A stretch of DNA of 45,492 nucleotides from Sva-25 sp037385685 (GCA_037385685.1 JARRMW010000018.1:1-45492), one strand, 5' to 3'; counted from the stretch's first letter, positions 1 through 8,088 are shown. Notes: generated by a model not told the origin, from the sequence alone. Numbers and translations: made by a program.

Positions 1-152
1 ACAGAGGGGAAATCAATGTACTCGGCCAGTGCCTCGCCATCCCTGTTCTCTCCGGCGCTTTTCATGGCATGGGCAGTCTGGTAAGGCGAGTAGGCATACC
101 AGGCAATAAAGATGGCGATTACGGCGATGATGAGGTACTTCAGCATTTTCAT
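1..152 (-). CDS. DUF2939-like membrane-anchored protein (C-terminus outside window)
   Basis: The minus strand reads MKMLKYLIIAVIAIFIAWYA and continues open to the window edge, about 50 codons. A single N-terminal hydrophobic segment (residues about 4-20) is followed by a segment ending EYIDFPSV. This layout, an N-terminal anchor, an alanine-rich helix and an '(I/V)DFP(S/A)V' stretch, is what I recall of DUF2939 proteins, whose function is unknown. The ATG at 152 is preceded by an AGGA-containing stretch; a second in-frame ATG lies two codons in. It is the last gene of the minus-strand series here, 172 bp from the previous stop. Only the N-terminus is visible, so the family call is tentative. 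Confidence 0.6.
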   Translation of the reverse strand, partial: MKMLKYLIIAVIAIFIAWYAYSPYQTAHAMKSAGENRDGEALAEYIDFPS

Positions 153-324
153 GGTGTGATCCTGCGGAGAGCGGGTTTGTTGAGGACGCAGAATATAGCA
201 CCGGGAATGATCCGGGTGCCATGCGGGGTTTCCGTGTCCCCGACAGCCTGGAACCGCTTTGAATTCAGGAGAAAAAGAACCTGAGGGGTAGAGGGCTAAT
301 GTTCTCCTGTCGAACTCCGTGCGT

Positions 325-714
325 CTATTGTTTTGGCTCTCGCGTGCTGGCGATGCAGCTGGTGATGGCCTGCTTCAGGGTTTCGAGATTCTTGCAGGCA
401 GCAAGGTCTTCGCGGGAGAGGCAGATGTGCTGCTTGTTTTCGTTAACCAGCAGAACGATTGGGTAAGCCAGATCTTTCTGCTCCGGGCAGGCGCGTAAAT
501 ACTCGTCACGGTGCAGAAATTCACAAGGTATGGTGAGGGACTCGATGAATGTTCTCCACTCACGCCGTTCGCTGAAATAGCCATGCGTGAGTGCGCACAG
601 ATCACAGGCATAGGTTTTGGGCGAGAAGATCTTGTGACCGATGTCGGCCATCGTGTTGAACAGGCCGCTGTCGGCGTTGTAGACGAAGACCAGTCGTGGT
701 TGTTGCGCGTGCAT
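325..714 (-). CDS. Conserved hypothetical protein, thioredoxin-fold-like with paired cysteines
   Basis: A 129-residue soluble protein without signal peptide or membrane segments. It begins with a hydrophobic strand (LVFVYNADSG), followed by a CDLC pair at about residues 37-40 and further cysteines near residues 64, 76, 97, 106 and 119. I recall similar short proteins starting 'LVFVYNADSG' as uncharacterised proteins of Proteobacteria; no biochemical role is known to me. It begins 9 bp after the stop of the small membrane protein gene 724-951, so the two are almost certainly co-transcribed. The CxxC pair could bind metal or be redox active, but that is inference. A GAGG-like sequence lies upstream of the ATG at 714. 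Confidence 0.7.
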   Translation of the reverse strand: MHAQQPRLVFVYNADSGLFNTMADIGHKIFSPKTYACDLCALTHGYFSERREWRTFIESLTIPCEFLHRDEYLRACPEQKDLAYPIVLLVNENKQHICLSREDLAACKNLETLKQAITSCIASTREPKQ

Positions 715-723
715 GCTCTTCGC

Positions 724-951
724 TCAGCCTCTTGAGCCAGGACGAGCCATGCGTGCAAGCTTCGCGAGCAGCAACAGCCAGGGCGTCCCATGCATTATCA
801 GGTCGAAGATGTCGATCGGACGTGTGAGTTCACCCGCGGCCAGCATCTTGAGTTTTTCCCACACGTGCGGCTCAGGCACGAAGGGCGCCAGTCCAAGTGT
901 TGCGCAGGCGAGAACGAGTATGCCAAGCGGAATTCTGTCGAGCCATTTCAC
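724..951 (-). CDS. Small two-helix membrane protein
   Basis: A 75-residue protein with two predicted membrane segments, about residues 8-25 (IPLGILVLACATLGLAPF) and 53-67 (GTPWLLLLAKLARM). They are joined by a polar loop containing PEPHVWEKLKML and RPIDIFDLIMH. Short proteins with this APFVPEPH...KPIDIFDL pattern are often auto-annotated as 'RND transporter', but at this length it cannot be a transporter by itself. It starts 32 bp downstream of the glycosyltransferase gene 984-1619 and is followed closely by 325-714, so it looks like part of the arsenosugar operon or its tail. Function unknown. Confidence 0.7.
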   Translation of the reverse strand: MKWLDRIPLGILVLACATLGLAPFVPEPHVWEKLKMLAAGELTRPIDIFDLIMHGTPWLLLLAKLARMARPGSRG

Positions 952-983
952 GGGTTGTCTCCTGGTTGGATCTAGTTACACGC

Positions 984-1619
984 TCATGTCAGGCCTTCGA
1001 GTAACCGGGCCGGAAGCCGGGCCAGATCTTCAGGACGGTCGATATCCGTCTGCGTGCGCAAGGCGTGACTACGCCAGCCCAGTGTCTCGATGCGCTGGAG
1101 TGTCTGTTCGTACACCCTGTCGCTACCCCAGGCAATTTCACTGAAAAGCGTTGCTGACACCGCCTGTACTCCAAGCAACCAGTAACCTCCGTCAGCAGCC
1201 GGACCGATAACAGCATCGGCCGTTGTTTTCAGCGCGTCAGTTGCGGCGAGGATGTCCGCTGATACAAGCCCGGGGCAGTCGGTGCCGATGACAATGGCAT
1301 GGTCATGTACCAGCAGTGCAGTGTCGAGTGCATGATACATGCGTGCACCAAGATTATTACCGCGCTGGATATGCAGGCTCAGGTCATATCGATCGGCAAG
1401 CCTTGCGAAGAGGGGATGCGTGGTATTCGGGGCGCACCAGAGCTGGAGGTCATGGTCAGCAGGAACATCAGCCAGCGTTTCCAGCGTGTGCTCGATCATG
1501 CGTGCGTGCAAACTGGCTGCGGCTTTTTCGCCAAGCGCAGGAATCAGACGCGTCTTGCTCGCACCGGCAACGGGTGCGCGCGCAAAGACGATCACGGCAG
1601 TTGTTGCTGCTTTATCCAC
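984..1619 (-). CDS. TIGR04282-type (DUF2064) nucleotidyl/glycosyltransferase of arsenosugar clusters
   Basis: A 211-residue cytosolic protein of the GT-A-fold DUF2064/TIGR04282 family. Visible family marks are the N-terminal nucleotide-binding segment (VIVFARAPVAGASKTRLIPALG, residues about 9-30), the acidic DCPGL motif near residue 120 and the PAADGGYWLLGV loop near residue 142. Members of this family sit beside the radical SAM enzyme ArsS and are thought to help build the sugar part of arsenosugars; the exact reaction is not established. Its start overlaps the stop of the TIGR04283 glycosyltransferase by 8 bp, indicating translational coupling. Length fits the family. Confidence 0.88.
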   Translation of the reverse strand: MDKAATTAVIVFARAPVAGASKTRLIPALGEKAAASLHARMIEHTLETLADVPADHDLQLWCAPNTTHPLFARLADRYDLSLHIQRGNNLGARMYHALDTALLVHDHAIVIGTDCPGLVSADILAATDALKTTADAVIGPAADGGYWLLGVQAVSATLFSEIAWGSDRVYEQTLQRIETLGWRSHALRTQTDIDRPEDLARLPARLLEGLT

Positions 1620-2292
1620 GACGGTAGCGTTCGGCTAATGATTCGGGTGAAGCGCCGAGATAGTAGGCGAGACGCAGGCGCCACATCAGGAGCACGGTGC
1701 GCATGATGCCATGTTGCTCCCAGCGGCGACTGGAAGTGACGAGCCTTGTCCCGAGGCAGGCCGGCCTGGATTGGTGCCGCAGGTCCTTGCTCAGCTCGAT
1801 GTCTTCCATCAACGGGATCTCAGAAAAGCCGGTGACGCGCTCAAATGCCTCGCGCGTGACGAAGATGCCCTGGTCGCCGGTGGCGATGCGAGTGAGACAG
1901 GAACGCAGGTTCATGGCGTGTTCGATGATGCGAAACGGCCAGCTTGACCCCGACAGCTGCACATCGAATCGTCCCCAGCACCGGTGCCCGTCGGCAAGCG
2001 CCGTGCTGATGTTGTCTATCGCATCGACAGGCGCGAGCGTATCGGCATGAAGGAACCAGAGCGCTTCGCCGCTTGCGGCACGGGCGCCGGTATTCATCTG
2101 CCTTGCGCGCCCGGACAAGCTGGTGAGAACCAGGTCGGCCAGCGGCCTTGCCTGTTCGGACGTGCCGTCGGTACTCCCGCCATCGACCACGATCACTTCG
2201 TGACCTTTCGTTCGTGACTCCTGCAGTCGTTCGAGTGTAGTCGCAATGCCCGACGCCTCGTTGAGCACTGGTATGATCACCGAGACTTTCAT
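1612..2292 (-). CDS. TIGR04283 family arsenosugar-associated GT2 glycosyltransferase
   Basis: A 226-residue family 2 glycosyltransferase. It begins MKVSVIIPVLNE, the standard GT2 start, with VIVVDGGSTDGT near residues 34-45 (nucleotide-sugar binding) and an LHADTLAP motif near residue 80 in place of the usual DxD. A MEDIELSKDLR segment near 160 matches the catalytic region of this subgroup. Together with the TIGR04282 partner and ArsS it forms the core gene set seen in arsenosugar biosynthesis loci. It lies 64 bp after arsS and overlaps the next gene by 8 bp. The specific sugar donor cannot be read from sequence. Confidence 0.88.
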   Translation of the reverse strand: MKVSVIIPVLNEASGIATTLERLQESRTKGHEVIVVDGGSTDGTSEQARPLADLVLTSLSGRARQMNTGARAASGEALWFLHADTLAPVDAIDNISTALADGHRCWGRFDVQLSGSSWPFRIIEHAMNLRSCLTRIATGDQGIFVTREAFERVTGFSEIPLMEDIELSKDLRHQSRPACLGTRLVTSSRRWEQHGIMRTVLLMWRLRLAYYLGASPESLAERYRRG

Positions 2293-2356
2293 CTGGAGAT
2301 GTCCCGAACGTTCCAGATCACCGGTGCCAGTGGCTCCTTGGCCATCGAGCGATAGC

Positions 2357-3319
2357 CTAGCTCAGCGCGCCGCCACACGACGACCCCTGTCCGGCTGTGC
2401 ATCCGTAACAGTGGTCGGCAATCATGACGGGATTTCCCTCGAGATCGCGGCCAATGAGTTCTGCAAGTTTCGGTCTGCGCTTGCCAGCCATGCTCAGTGG
2501 CAGGTCGAGCATCTGGTTGAAGTCACAGTCATAGACATACCCCTGCCAGTCCACACTCAACAGCGAGCGACACATCACCGCGTCGAGATTCTCGGCCCTG
2601 TAGGCCTCGCGCAGCAGTGTCATGTAGTCATCGAACTGGCCCTTGCTGACGAGCATGCTGCCAAAGCGCTGGATTGGCAGGTTGGTCAGTGTGAAGAGCT
2701 GGTTGAAGACGATCCCGAAGCGGTTGGCGAGTTCGCGCTTGTAATCGACTTCGAGCGTGGCTTGTGGCGGCGGCAGAAAGGGACCGGTGGGGTTGTAGAC
2801 GAGGTTCAGTGCCAGACCGCTGCCGGGCTTGCCATAGCCAAGCGCATTGAGTTTCCTGAGGCCGTTGATGCTGCCCTGGTAGACGCCTTTGCCGCGCTGG
2901 CCATCGACGTTTTCCTCGAGATAACAGGGGAGGGAGGCGATGACCTCGACCCTGTTGTCGGCCAGGAATTCGGCCAGATCTTCCTGGTCCGGTTCGTCAA
3001 GAATGGTCAGGTTACAGCGATCCATGACGTGCACGCCGAGCGCACGGGCACGACGAACGAGGTCGCGAAAGTGAGAGTTGAGTTCGGGTGCCCCGCCGGT
3101 GAGGTCCAGGGTCCTGATGTTGCCAGCCTGGAGAAACTCGACCACGGTGTCGATGGTCCCGGCCGACATCATCTCCTTGCGGTTCGGTCCAGCATTGACG
3201 TGGCAGTGCAGGCAGCTCTGGTTGCAACGGTAGCCGAGGTTGACCTGCAGTGTCATGAGTTGCCCGCGGTTGATAGCGGGAAAATCGGTGTCCTTCAGTA
3301 GCGGCAGTGTGGCGTGCAT
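2357..3319 (-). CDS. arsS: Arsenosugar biosynthesis radical SAM protein ArsS
   Basis: A 320-residue radical SAM enzyme. The cluster motif CNQSCLHC (CxxxCxxC) is near residues 34-41, followed by the glycine-rich LTGGAPEL segment that contacts S-adenosylmethionine. The C-terminus carries CYGCTAGQGSSCGG, the extra cysteine region (DUF3641-like) that marks ArsS and its relatives. ArsS joins a methylated arsenical to the 5'-deoxyadenosyl moiety of SAM, the first committed step to arsenosugars. The methylating enzyme ArsM is not in the window and would have to be elsewhere. I chose the ATG at 3319 rather than the longer reading because the family starts near here and an AGAGAG stretch precedes it. 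Confidence 0.93.
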   Translation of the reverse strand: MHATLPLLKDTDFPAINRGQLMTLQVNLGYRCNQSCLHCHVNAGPNRKEMMSAGTIDTVVEFLQAGNIRTLDLTGGAPELNSHFRDLVRRARALGVHVMDRCNLTILDEPDQEDLAEFLADNRVEVIASLPCYLEENVDGQRGKGVYQGSINGLRKLNALGYGKPGSGLALNLVYNPTGPFLPPPQATLEVDYKRELANRFGIVFNQLFTLTNLPIQRFGSMLVSKGQFDDYMTLLREAYRAENLDAVMCRSLLSVDWQGYVYDCDFNQMLDLPLSMAGKRRPKLAELIGRDLEGNPVMIADHCYGCTAGQGSSCGGALS

Positions 3320-3394
3320 GTGTGGTCTCTCTTGATGGCGATTGCGTTCACATCGGGGACGGAACACAGCTCATCGGCATCGTATCTTGTCCGG

Positions 3395-3421
3395 ATTATA
3401 CGAGCAGGAACGGGTTGTCTG
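3395..3421 (-). promoter_or_regulatory. Candidate sigma-70 promoter for arsS
   Basis: On the minus strand 3400-3395 reads TATAAT, a perfect -10 element. A CAGACA hexamer (3421-3416) lies 15 bp upstream as a weak -35. The position, about 75 bp ahead of the arsS ATG, suits a dedicated promoter inside the operon. The spacer is short of the preferred 17 bp, so strength is uncertain. Confidence 0.4.
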
Positions 3422-3436
3422 CATTCTGTAGCGCAA

Positions 3437-3458
3437 GCATGATCATCCGGGATCATGC
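3437..3458. repeat. Perfect 8-bp dyad upstream of arsS
   Basis: GCATGATC (3437-3444) and GATCATGC (3451-3458) form a perfect inverted repeat with a 6-nt centre. It lies just upstream of the candidate arsS promoter and 15 bp after the VTT-rhodanese stop. No T-run follows on either strand, so it is more likely an operator or an mRNA processing/stability hairpin than an intrinsic terminator. Confidence 0.45.
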
Positions 3459-3472
3459 ACCTGTATTTCATC

Positions 3473-4459
3473 TCACTCACCGGAGCGGGGATGTTGGCTA
3501 CTGATCGGCAGACCGGCAGCATTCCAGGCAACCATGCCGCCAGCGACCACGTGCAGCCTGGCGAAGCCCTTTCGTGCGAGGATCCTGGCAGCTTTTGCCG
3601 AGCGTTTGTCGGTGTGGCAGACAAGCATCACAGGACGTTCCTGCCATGCAGCCAGTTCCTCGCTGTGTGCGTCAAGGGAGTCCAGCGGCAAGTTGCGGGC
3701 ACCCTCGACATGGCCAAGCTCACCTGTGAATTCCTCCGGCTTGCGAACGTCCAGTACCAGAAGATCCTCGCCGGCATCGAGGCGCTGCTTGAGCGCAGCA
3801 ACCTCGAGCATCGGGCCGCGTCGCAGGCGTGCGACCAGACCGGGCAGGAAGGCGACGGCGGCGAGCAGGGCGATACCGAGCAGGATTTTCTGAATGAGCG
3901 ACTCGCCTCCGGCGATGGCCTCGCGCCCCGCATAGCCAAGGTAGGTATAGGCGATGGCGCCCGGCAGCATGCAGATGCAGGAGGCGATCACATAGTGCCA
4001 GAAAGGGATGCGTGTAAGTCCAAGCGCGTAGTTGAGCAGGTTGAAGGGAAACAGTGGTACGAGACGCACGAAGGCAACGAAGCGCCAGCCTTCTGATTCC
4101 ACACCCTGGATGAGCTGTTTGAGCCGTCCGCCTGTTTTTCGTGCCACCCAGCCGGAAGCGAGATGCCGCGAAACCAGAAAGGCCAGCGTTGCCCCCAGGG
4201 TAGCGCCGGTGAGATTCAGGATGGTGCCAAGCACCGGGCCGAAGAGGGCACCACCGGCGAGTGTTAGCACGGAACCTGGCAGGAAAAGGATCGTGGCCAG
4301 GGCATAGATCAGGACGAAGGCCACGGGGCCAGCGATTCCGGCCTTGCTTACCCAGGCTTCGAGCACTGTGGCGTCGAAGGCATCCCGGTTGAGGATGGCC
4401 AGTCCGATGCCGGCAAGAAGCACGAGCAGCAAGGAAATGCGTGCGAGTGTCCTAGTCAT
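3473..4459 (-). CDS. VTT (TVP38/TMEM64-like) membrane protein fused to a rhodanese domain
   Basis: A 328-residue fusion. Residues 1-220 are a VTT/DedA-superfamily membrane domain with an N-terminal anchor and several helices. It includes the family's FLPGSVLTLAGGALFGP re-entrant motif and the RLVPLFPFNLLNYALG segment. Residues about 225-320 are a rhodanese domain: LDVRKPEEFTGELGHVEGARNLP, then the catalytic-loop cysteine in VCHTDKRS. VTT proteins act in membrane lipid or small-molecule handling; rhodaneses carry persulfide sulfur. The stop lies ahead of arsS, and the start overlaps the desaturase-like gene's stop by 8 bp. VTT-rhodanese proteins recur with arsenic and sulfur genes, but the substrate is not known. 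Confidence 0.88.
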   Translation of the reverse strand: MTRTLARISLLLVLLAGIGLAILNRDAFDATVLEAWVSKAGIAGPVAFVLIYALATILFLPGSVLTLAGGALFGPVLGTILNLTGATLGATLAFLVSRHLASGWVARKTGGRLKQLIQGVESEGWRFVAFVRLVPLFPFNLLNYALGLTRIPFWHYVIASCICMLPGAIAYTYLGYAGREAIAGGESLIQKILLGIALLAAVAFLPGLVARLRRGPMLEVAALKQRLDAGEDLLVLDVRKPEEFTGELGHVEGARNLPLDSLDAHSEELAAWQERPVMLVCHTDKRSAKAARILARKGFARLHVVAGGMVAWNAAGLPISSQHPRSGE

Positions 4460-5312
4460 CAGTGGCTTCCCATTTGCGCCGGTTGATAGCGTAGTCTTTT
4501 ACCTTGCCTATGAATGGGATCAGGAGCATCCCCGGCATCCAGGCGCACAGCTTCGTGTCGCGTATGGTGCGGATACCGATGGTCATGCCCTCGTGACCGC
4601 CACGAGGTTGGTCCCTGTATGTGCCGAAGAGTCGATCCCAGATCGACAGGGAAAAACCAAAATTGCTGTTGGTTTCGTCATCTTCGACGGAATGGTGTAC
4701 GCGGTGCATGTCAGGGGTCACCAGGACCATGCGCAGGACCCTGTCCAATGCCAGCGGCAGTCGAACATTGCCGTGGTTAAACATGGCGGTCGCGTTGAGA
4801 ACCACTTCGAAGATCACGACTCCGACTGCGGGTGGACCAAGCAGGACGATGGTTGCGAACTTGATACCCATCGAGAGAAAGATTTCTATCGGATGAAAGC
4901 GCGAGCCCGTGGTGACGTCGAAGTCGAGATCGGTGTGGTGCATGCGATGCAAGCGCCATAGCAGCGGTATGGCATGCACCATGACGTGCTGTAGCCAGAT
5001 CACGAAATCCATGATGACCACCGATGCGAGGATGGCAAACCAGCCCGGTACCTCGAAAACATTGAACAGGCCCCAGCCGCGTTCCTGGGCCAGCAGTGCC
5101 ATGCCAACGGCTGCGGTAGGGAAAGCCAGGCGTAACAGAAAGCTGTTCAGAAACACGATGCCGATGTTGTTGCCCCAGCGCACCCACTTTGAGGTGGTAA
5201 GCTGGCGTCGGGGAGCGAGGACTTCCCACAAGGCCATCATGGCAAAAATTGTGAAGAAGACCGACATGCGGATGATCGGCTCGTATTGCGTGATGAAGCT
5301 GTTTGCGTTCAT
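4452..5312 (-). CDS. Sterol desaturase / fatty acid hydroxylase superfamily protein
   Basis: A 286-residue integral membrane di-iron oxygenase-like protein. The three histidine clusters of the superfamily are visible: QHVMVH near residue 108, HRMHH near 120 and HRVHH near 204. At least four hydrophobic segments precede and interleave them. Such enzymes hydroxylate or desaturate lipids. It is the first gene of the minus operon, overlaps the VTT-rhodanese gene by 8 bp and diverges from the ArsR-rhodanese regulator. With arsenosugar genes downstream, a role in modifying the lipid part of an arsenolipid is possible, but this is inference from neighbourhood only. Confidence 0.85.
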   Translation of the reverse strand: MNANSFITQYEPIIRMSVFFTIFAMMALWEVLAPRRQLTTSKWVRWGNNIGIVFLNSFLLRLAFPTAAVGMALLAQERGWGLFNVFEVPGWFAILASVVIMDFVIWLQHVMVHAIPLLWRLHRMHHTDLDFDVTTGSRFHPIEIFLSMGIKFATIVLLGPPAVGVVIFEVVLNATAMFNHGNVRLPLALDRVLRMVLVTPDMHRVHHSVEDDETNSNFGFSLSIWDRLFGTYRDQPRGGHEGMTIGIRTIRDTKLCAWMPGMLLIPFIGKVKDYAINRRKWEATDD

Positions 5313-5393
5313 GTCCAGGACTTTTCGAATGAGTCAGACTCAGGATGACTTTCGGTTTTCCGTTATTGGCGATGACTATAAAACAAGATACAG

Positions 5394-5415
5394 TATTCCA
5401 TGGATTAATAGAATA
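5394..5415. promoter_or_regulatory. Candidate ArsR-type operator in the divergent promoter region
   Basis: TATTC (5394-5398) and GAATA (5411-5415) form a dyad with a 12-nt AT-rich centre, 17 bp upstream of the arsR-like ATG. The 119-bp gap (5313-5431) separates two divergent genes and is AT-rich compared with its surroundings. ArsR/SmtB proteins typically bind short AT-rich dyads of this kind, so autoregulation and control of the minus operon is plausible. Confidence 0.45.
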
Positions 5416-5431
5416 GTGTCGGTGATCACGC

Positions 5432-6091
5432 ATGTCAGGCAATTTCAAGAAAGACCTTTTTGCCCAGTTCGCCCGCGTGGCCAAGGCGCTGGCCAATGGC
5501 CACCGGCTGGAGTTACTGGAGTTTCTTGCCCAGGGCGAGCGCAACGTGGAGGATCTGGCGCGCGTGTCGGGATTGAGCGTGCGCAATACTTCCCAGCACT
5601 TGCAACAACTGCGCCAGGCGGGGCTGGTCACTTCACGCAAGGAAGGTCTGCACGTCTTTTATTCGCTGACGGGTGATGACGTGATCCTGCTCATGCAATG
5701 CGTGCGTGGCGTCGCCGAACGGCACCTGGCGGATATCAAGGTACTGGTTGATACCTATCTTACGGTAAAGGATGCGCTTGATCCGATGCCGGTAGACGAA
5801 TTGCTGAAACGTGCGCGCAAAGGTGAGATTACAGTGCTGGATGTGCGTCCTGCAGAGGAGTACGCTGCCGGCCATCTGCCAGGCGCCGTAAACATTCCGC
5901 TGGCCGAACTGGAGAAACATCTCGAGATGCTGCGCAACAGCGGCGAGGTGGTGGCTTACTGCCGGGGCCCCCATTGTGTGCTTGCCTTCGAAGCCGTTGA
6001 ACGCCTGCGGAACCAGGGTATCGAGGCCCGCCGTCTCCAGGACGGGTTTCCGGAATGGAAGGCCGCCGGCATGCCAGTGGAAGCCAACTGA
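5432..6091 (+). CDS. ArsR/SmtB-family regulator fused to a rhodanese domain
   Basis: A 219-residue protein. Residues 1-100 form an ArsR winged helix: LANGHRLELLEFLAQGERNVEDLA, then the recognition helix SVRNTSQHLQQLRQAGLV and wing. Residues about 120-217 form a rhodanese domain, LDVRPAEEYAAGHLPGAVNIP and the active-site cysteine in YCRGPHC. The usual arsenite CxC of classical ArsR is absent from the DNA-binding helix, so it probably senses something else, for example persulfide through the rhodanese cysteine. This layout is known from sulfur-related regulators; the ligand here is inferred. It is divergent from the desaturase/VTT/ArsS operon and 57 bp ahead of the moxR operon. Confidence 0.88.
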   Translation: MSGNFKKDLFAQFARVAKALANGHRLELLEFLAQGERNVEDLARVSGLSVRNTSQHLQQLRQAGLVTSRKEGLHVFYSLTGDDVILLMQCVRGVAERHLADIKVLVDTYLTVKDALDPMPVDELLKRARKGEITVLDVRPAEEYAAGHLPGAVNIPLAELEKHLEMLRNSGEVVAYCRGPHCVLAFEAVERLRNQGIEARRLQDGFPEWKAAGMPVEAN

Positions 6092-6148
6092 GAGCCAGGC
6101 ATATGTACCCTTCGCCATCGTTGAAGACGTCTTCAAACTGGAGTCCCT

Positions 6149-7111
6149 ATGGATAGCCAACATGCATTCCACGAACTGCGCGAACGCCTGCAAGATGTGA
6201 TCATCGGGCAGCAGAAACTGCTAGACAGGCTACTGATCAGCCTGCTGACAGGTGGGCATTTTCTTCTCGAGGGTCCGCCCGGACTCGCGAAGACCAAAGC
6301 GGTCACCTCACTTGCGGCAGCCGTACATGCCAGTTTTCAACGTATCCAGTTCACGCCCGACCTCATGCCCGGGGACCTGACTGGTAGTGATGTCTTCGAT
6401 CCGGAGTCGCACAGTTTCAGGTTCATTGAGGGGCCGGTCTTTCATGAAATCATCCTGGCCGACGAGATCAACCGCGCTCCACCGAAGGTGCAGTCGGCTC
6501 TGCTCGAGGCAATGGCCGAACATCAGGTGACGATTGGTGGCGTGACGCGTCGGCTTCCGGATCTCTTTGTTGTCATGGCGACCCAGAATCCGCTCGAGCA
6601 GTCGGGCACCTATCCGTTACCGGAAGCGCAACTGGACCGTTTTCTGATGCATATCGTGTTGAGCTACCCGACGGAAGATGACGAGCTGAAGATCCTCCAG
6701 CTTGATCGCAAGTTGCACTATGGTGAGGACGCAGAGATGCTGGAATCGCGCCTGCAGCCAGAGACGGTCTTGCTGGCGCGGCGCGAGGTGGCGGAGATTC
6801 ATGTCGAGGAGATGCTCGAGAAGTATATTGTCAGCATCGTCAGCGCGACCCGGGATCTCGGCAAGCTGCTTCCCGAGTGGTCGGATTTCCTGCTCAGCGG
6901 GGTGTCTCCACGCGCCTCGATTGCCATGTTGCGGGCCTCCTCGGCGATGGCATATCTCAATGGTCGGGACCATGTCATACCCGATGATATTCTCGAAGTA
7001 GCACCTGATGTCCTACGCCATCGCCTGCTGCTCGATTATGCCGCACGTGCAGCCGGTGTCGACGCCGACGCCATTGTCACAAGGCTTCTGGAAATCATTC
7101 CCGTCCCCTGA
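6149..7111 (+). CDS. moxR: MoxR-family AAA+ ATPase
   Basis: A 320-residue AAA+ ATPase. Walker A GPPGLAKT is near residues 40-47, and Walker B ILADEINRAPPKVQSALLEAM is near 105-125, with the MoxR signature ATQNPLEQ(S)GTYPLPEAQLDRF following. MoxR proteins act as chaperone-like ATPases working with VWA-domain proteins, which are exactly the downstream genes here. GGAG precedes the ATG. The stop overlaps the DUF58 start by one base (TGATG), so translation is coupled. It is not the RuBisCO activase subunit CbbQ: its partners are DUF58/Bat-type proteins, not CbbO. Confidence 0.93.
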   Translation: MDSQHAFHELRERLQDVIIGQQKLLDRLLISLLTGGHFLLEGPPGLAKTKAVTSLAAAVHASFQRIQFTPDLMPGDLTGSDVFDPESHSFRFIEGPVFHEIILADEINRAPPKVQSALLEAMAEHQVTIGGVTRRLPDLFVVMATQNPLEQSGTYPLPEAQLDRFLMHIVLSYPTEDDELKILQLDRKLHYGEDAEMLESRLQPETVLLARREVAEIHVEEMLEKYIVSIVSATRDLGKLLPEWSDFLLSGVSPRASIAMLRASSAMAYLNGRDHVIPDDILEVAPDVLRHRLLLDYAARAAGVDADAIVTRLLEIIPVP

Positions 7112-8088
7112 TGCGATTTCCCCCGTTTATCAACCGGATCCACCAGAGGTCGTGGTTGACGACCGACCGGCCGGGGAAGAAGCGCGCATTGCGCGGGGAA
7201 CAAATGCCCTCCGACGAGGAAATTCGTGAGTTATTCCTCGCCGGACTTTGCCTCGTTGCACCCGCAAAGCAGGTGAACGTACAGGCATCCAGCGCTGGCG
7301 ATGCGCTCTCCGTCTTTCGGGGTTCAGGGCTTGAATATGAGGAAAGTCGATTTTACCAACCCGGCGATGATCCTCGTTTTATCAACTGGCGGCTCAGCGC
7401 CAGGTCTGGAAAATTGCAGAGCAAGATCTTTCGGGAGGAACGCCGCCGAGCAACCCTGATCGTAATCGACAGGCGTAACAGCATGCGTTTCGGCACGCAC
7501 AAACGACACAAGCTTGCACAGGCCGTCAGAGTTGCAGCGGTCGTTGCTGCGAGATCGCACCGCGAACATGCCTCGATTGAAACACTGCTTTTTGATGATT
7601 ACCTGAACTGGAGCGCGCCTGTGACGACAGAGCATGCGCTCCTCGGGCTGTTGCGACAGGTCGTGGCCGATGTCGCGCCGCCGACAGATGAGCAGAGAGA
7701 AGTTGGGGTCGACGAGTTGCTGGATTTGCTCGAGGAACGTCTACTGCCCGGCACCTCGATCACGCTGATCAGCGATCTCTCGGGATTTGAGGAGAGACAT
7801 GCCCGGCGCTTGATGCGACTGGCCGGCAAGAATCTCCTCAAAGTCATTCTGCTGCATGATGCTGCCGAACTTCAGTTGCCAGTAGCAGGGAGGCTGCAGT
7901 TTGAAGGTGCTGCCGGGCGTTTTGAACTCGATACGACTGACCTGTCTGTGCGCAATAACTTCCGGCAGATGGCAGAAGCGTATTTCGCGAACAAGCTGGC
8001 ACTCTTCAGAGAACTCGGCATTGTTTGCGTGATGCTTTCTACTCTGGTTGACGAGCCGGAAAAACTACTGGCCGATGGCGGACGCTGA
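7111..8088 (+). CDS. DUF58 domain protein
   Basis: A 325-residue protein with the DUF58 signature near residues 75-95 (GSGLEYEESRFYQPGDDPRFINWRLSARSG), here split as YQPGDDPRFINW followed by a KIFREERRRATLIVIDRR segment that begins a VWA-like fold. There are no membrane segments. DUF58 proteins are constant partners of MoxR ATPases in Bat (aerotolerance-type) operons and are thought to link the ATPase with the membrane VWA proteins. It starts on the last base of moxR, and its end overlaps the next gene by 14 bp. Confidence 0.88.
   Translation: MRFPPFINRIHQRSWLTTDRPGKKRALRGEQMPSDEEIRELFLAGLCLVAPAKQVNVQASSAGDALSVFRGSGLEYEESRFYQPGDDPRFINWRLSARSGKLQSKIFREERRRATLIVIDRRNSMRFGTHKRHKLAQAVRVAAVVAARSHREHASIETLLFDDYLNWSAPVTTEHALLGLLRQVVADVAPPTDEQREVGVDELLDLLEERLLPGTSITLISDLSGFEERHARRLMRLAGKNLLKVILLHDAAELQLPVAGRLQFEGAAGRFELDTTDLSVRNNFRQMAEAYFANKLALFRELGIVCVMLSTLVDEPEKLLADGGR

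Noticed and set aside
2246..3301. 351-codon plus-strand frame
   Set aside because: Antisense shadow of arsS, which has clear radical SAM motifs; no ribosome site.
6149..7111. MoxR ATPase as the RuBisCO activase CbbQ
   Set aside because: Downstream genes are DUF58, VWA, VWA-TPR and BatD, not cbbO, and the operon is 19 kb from cbbL.
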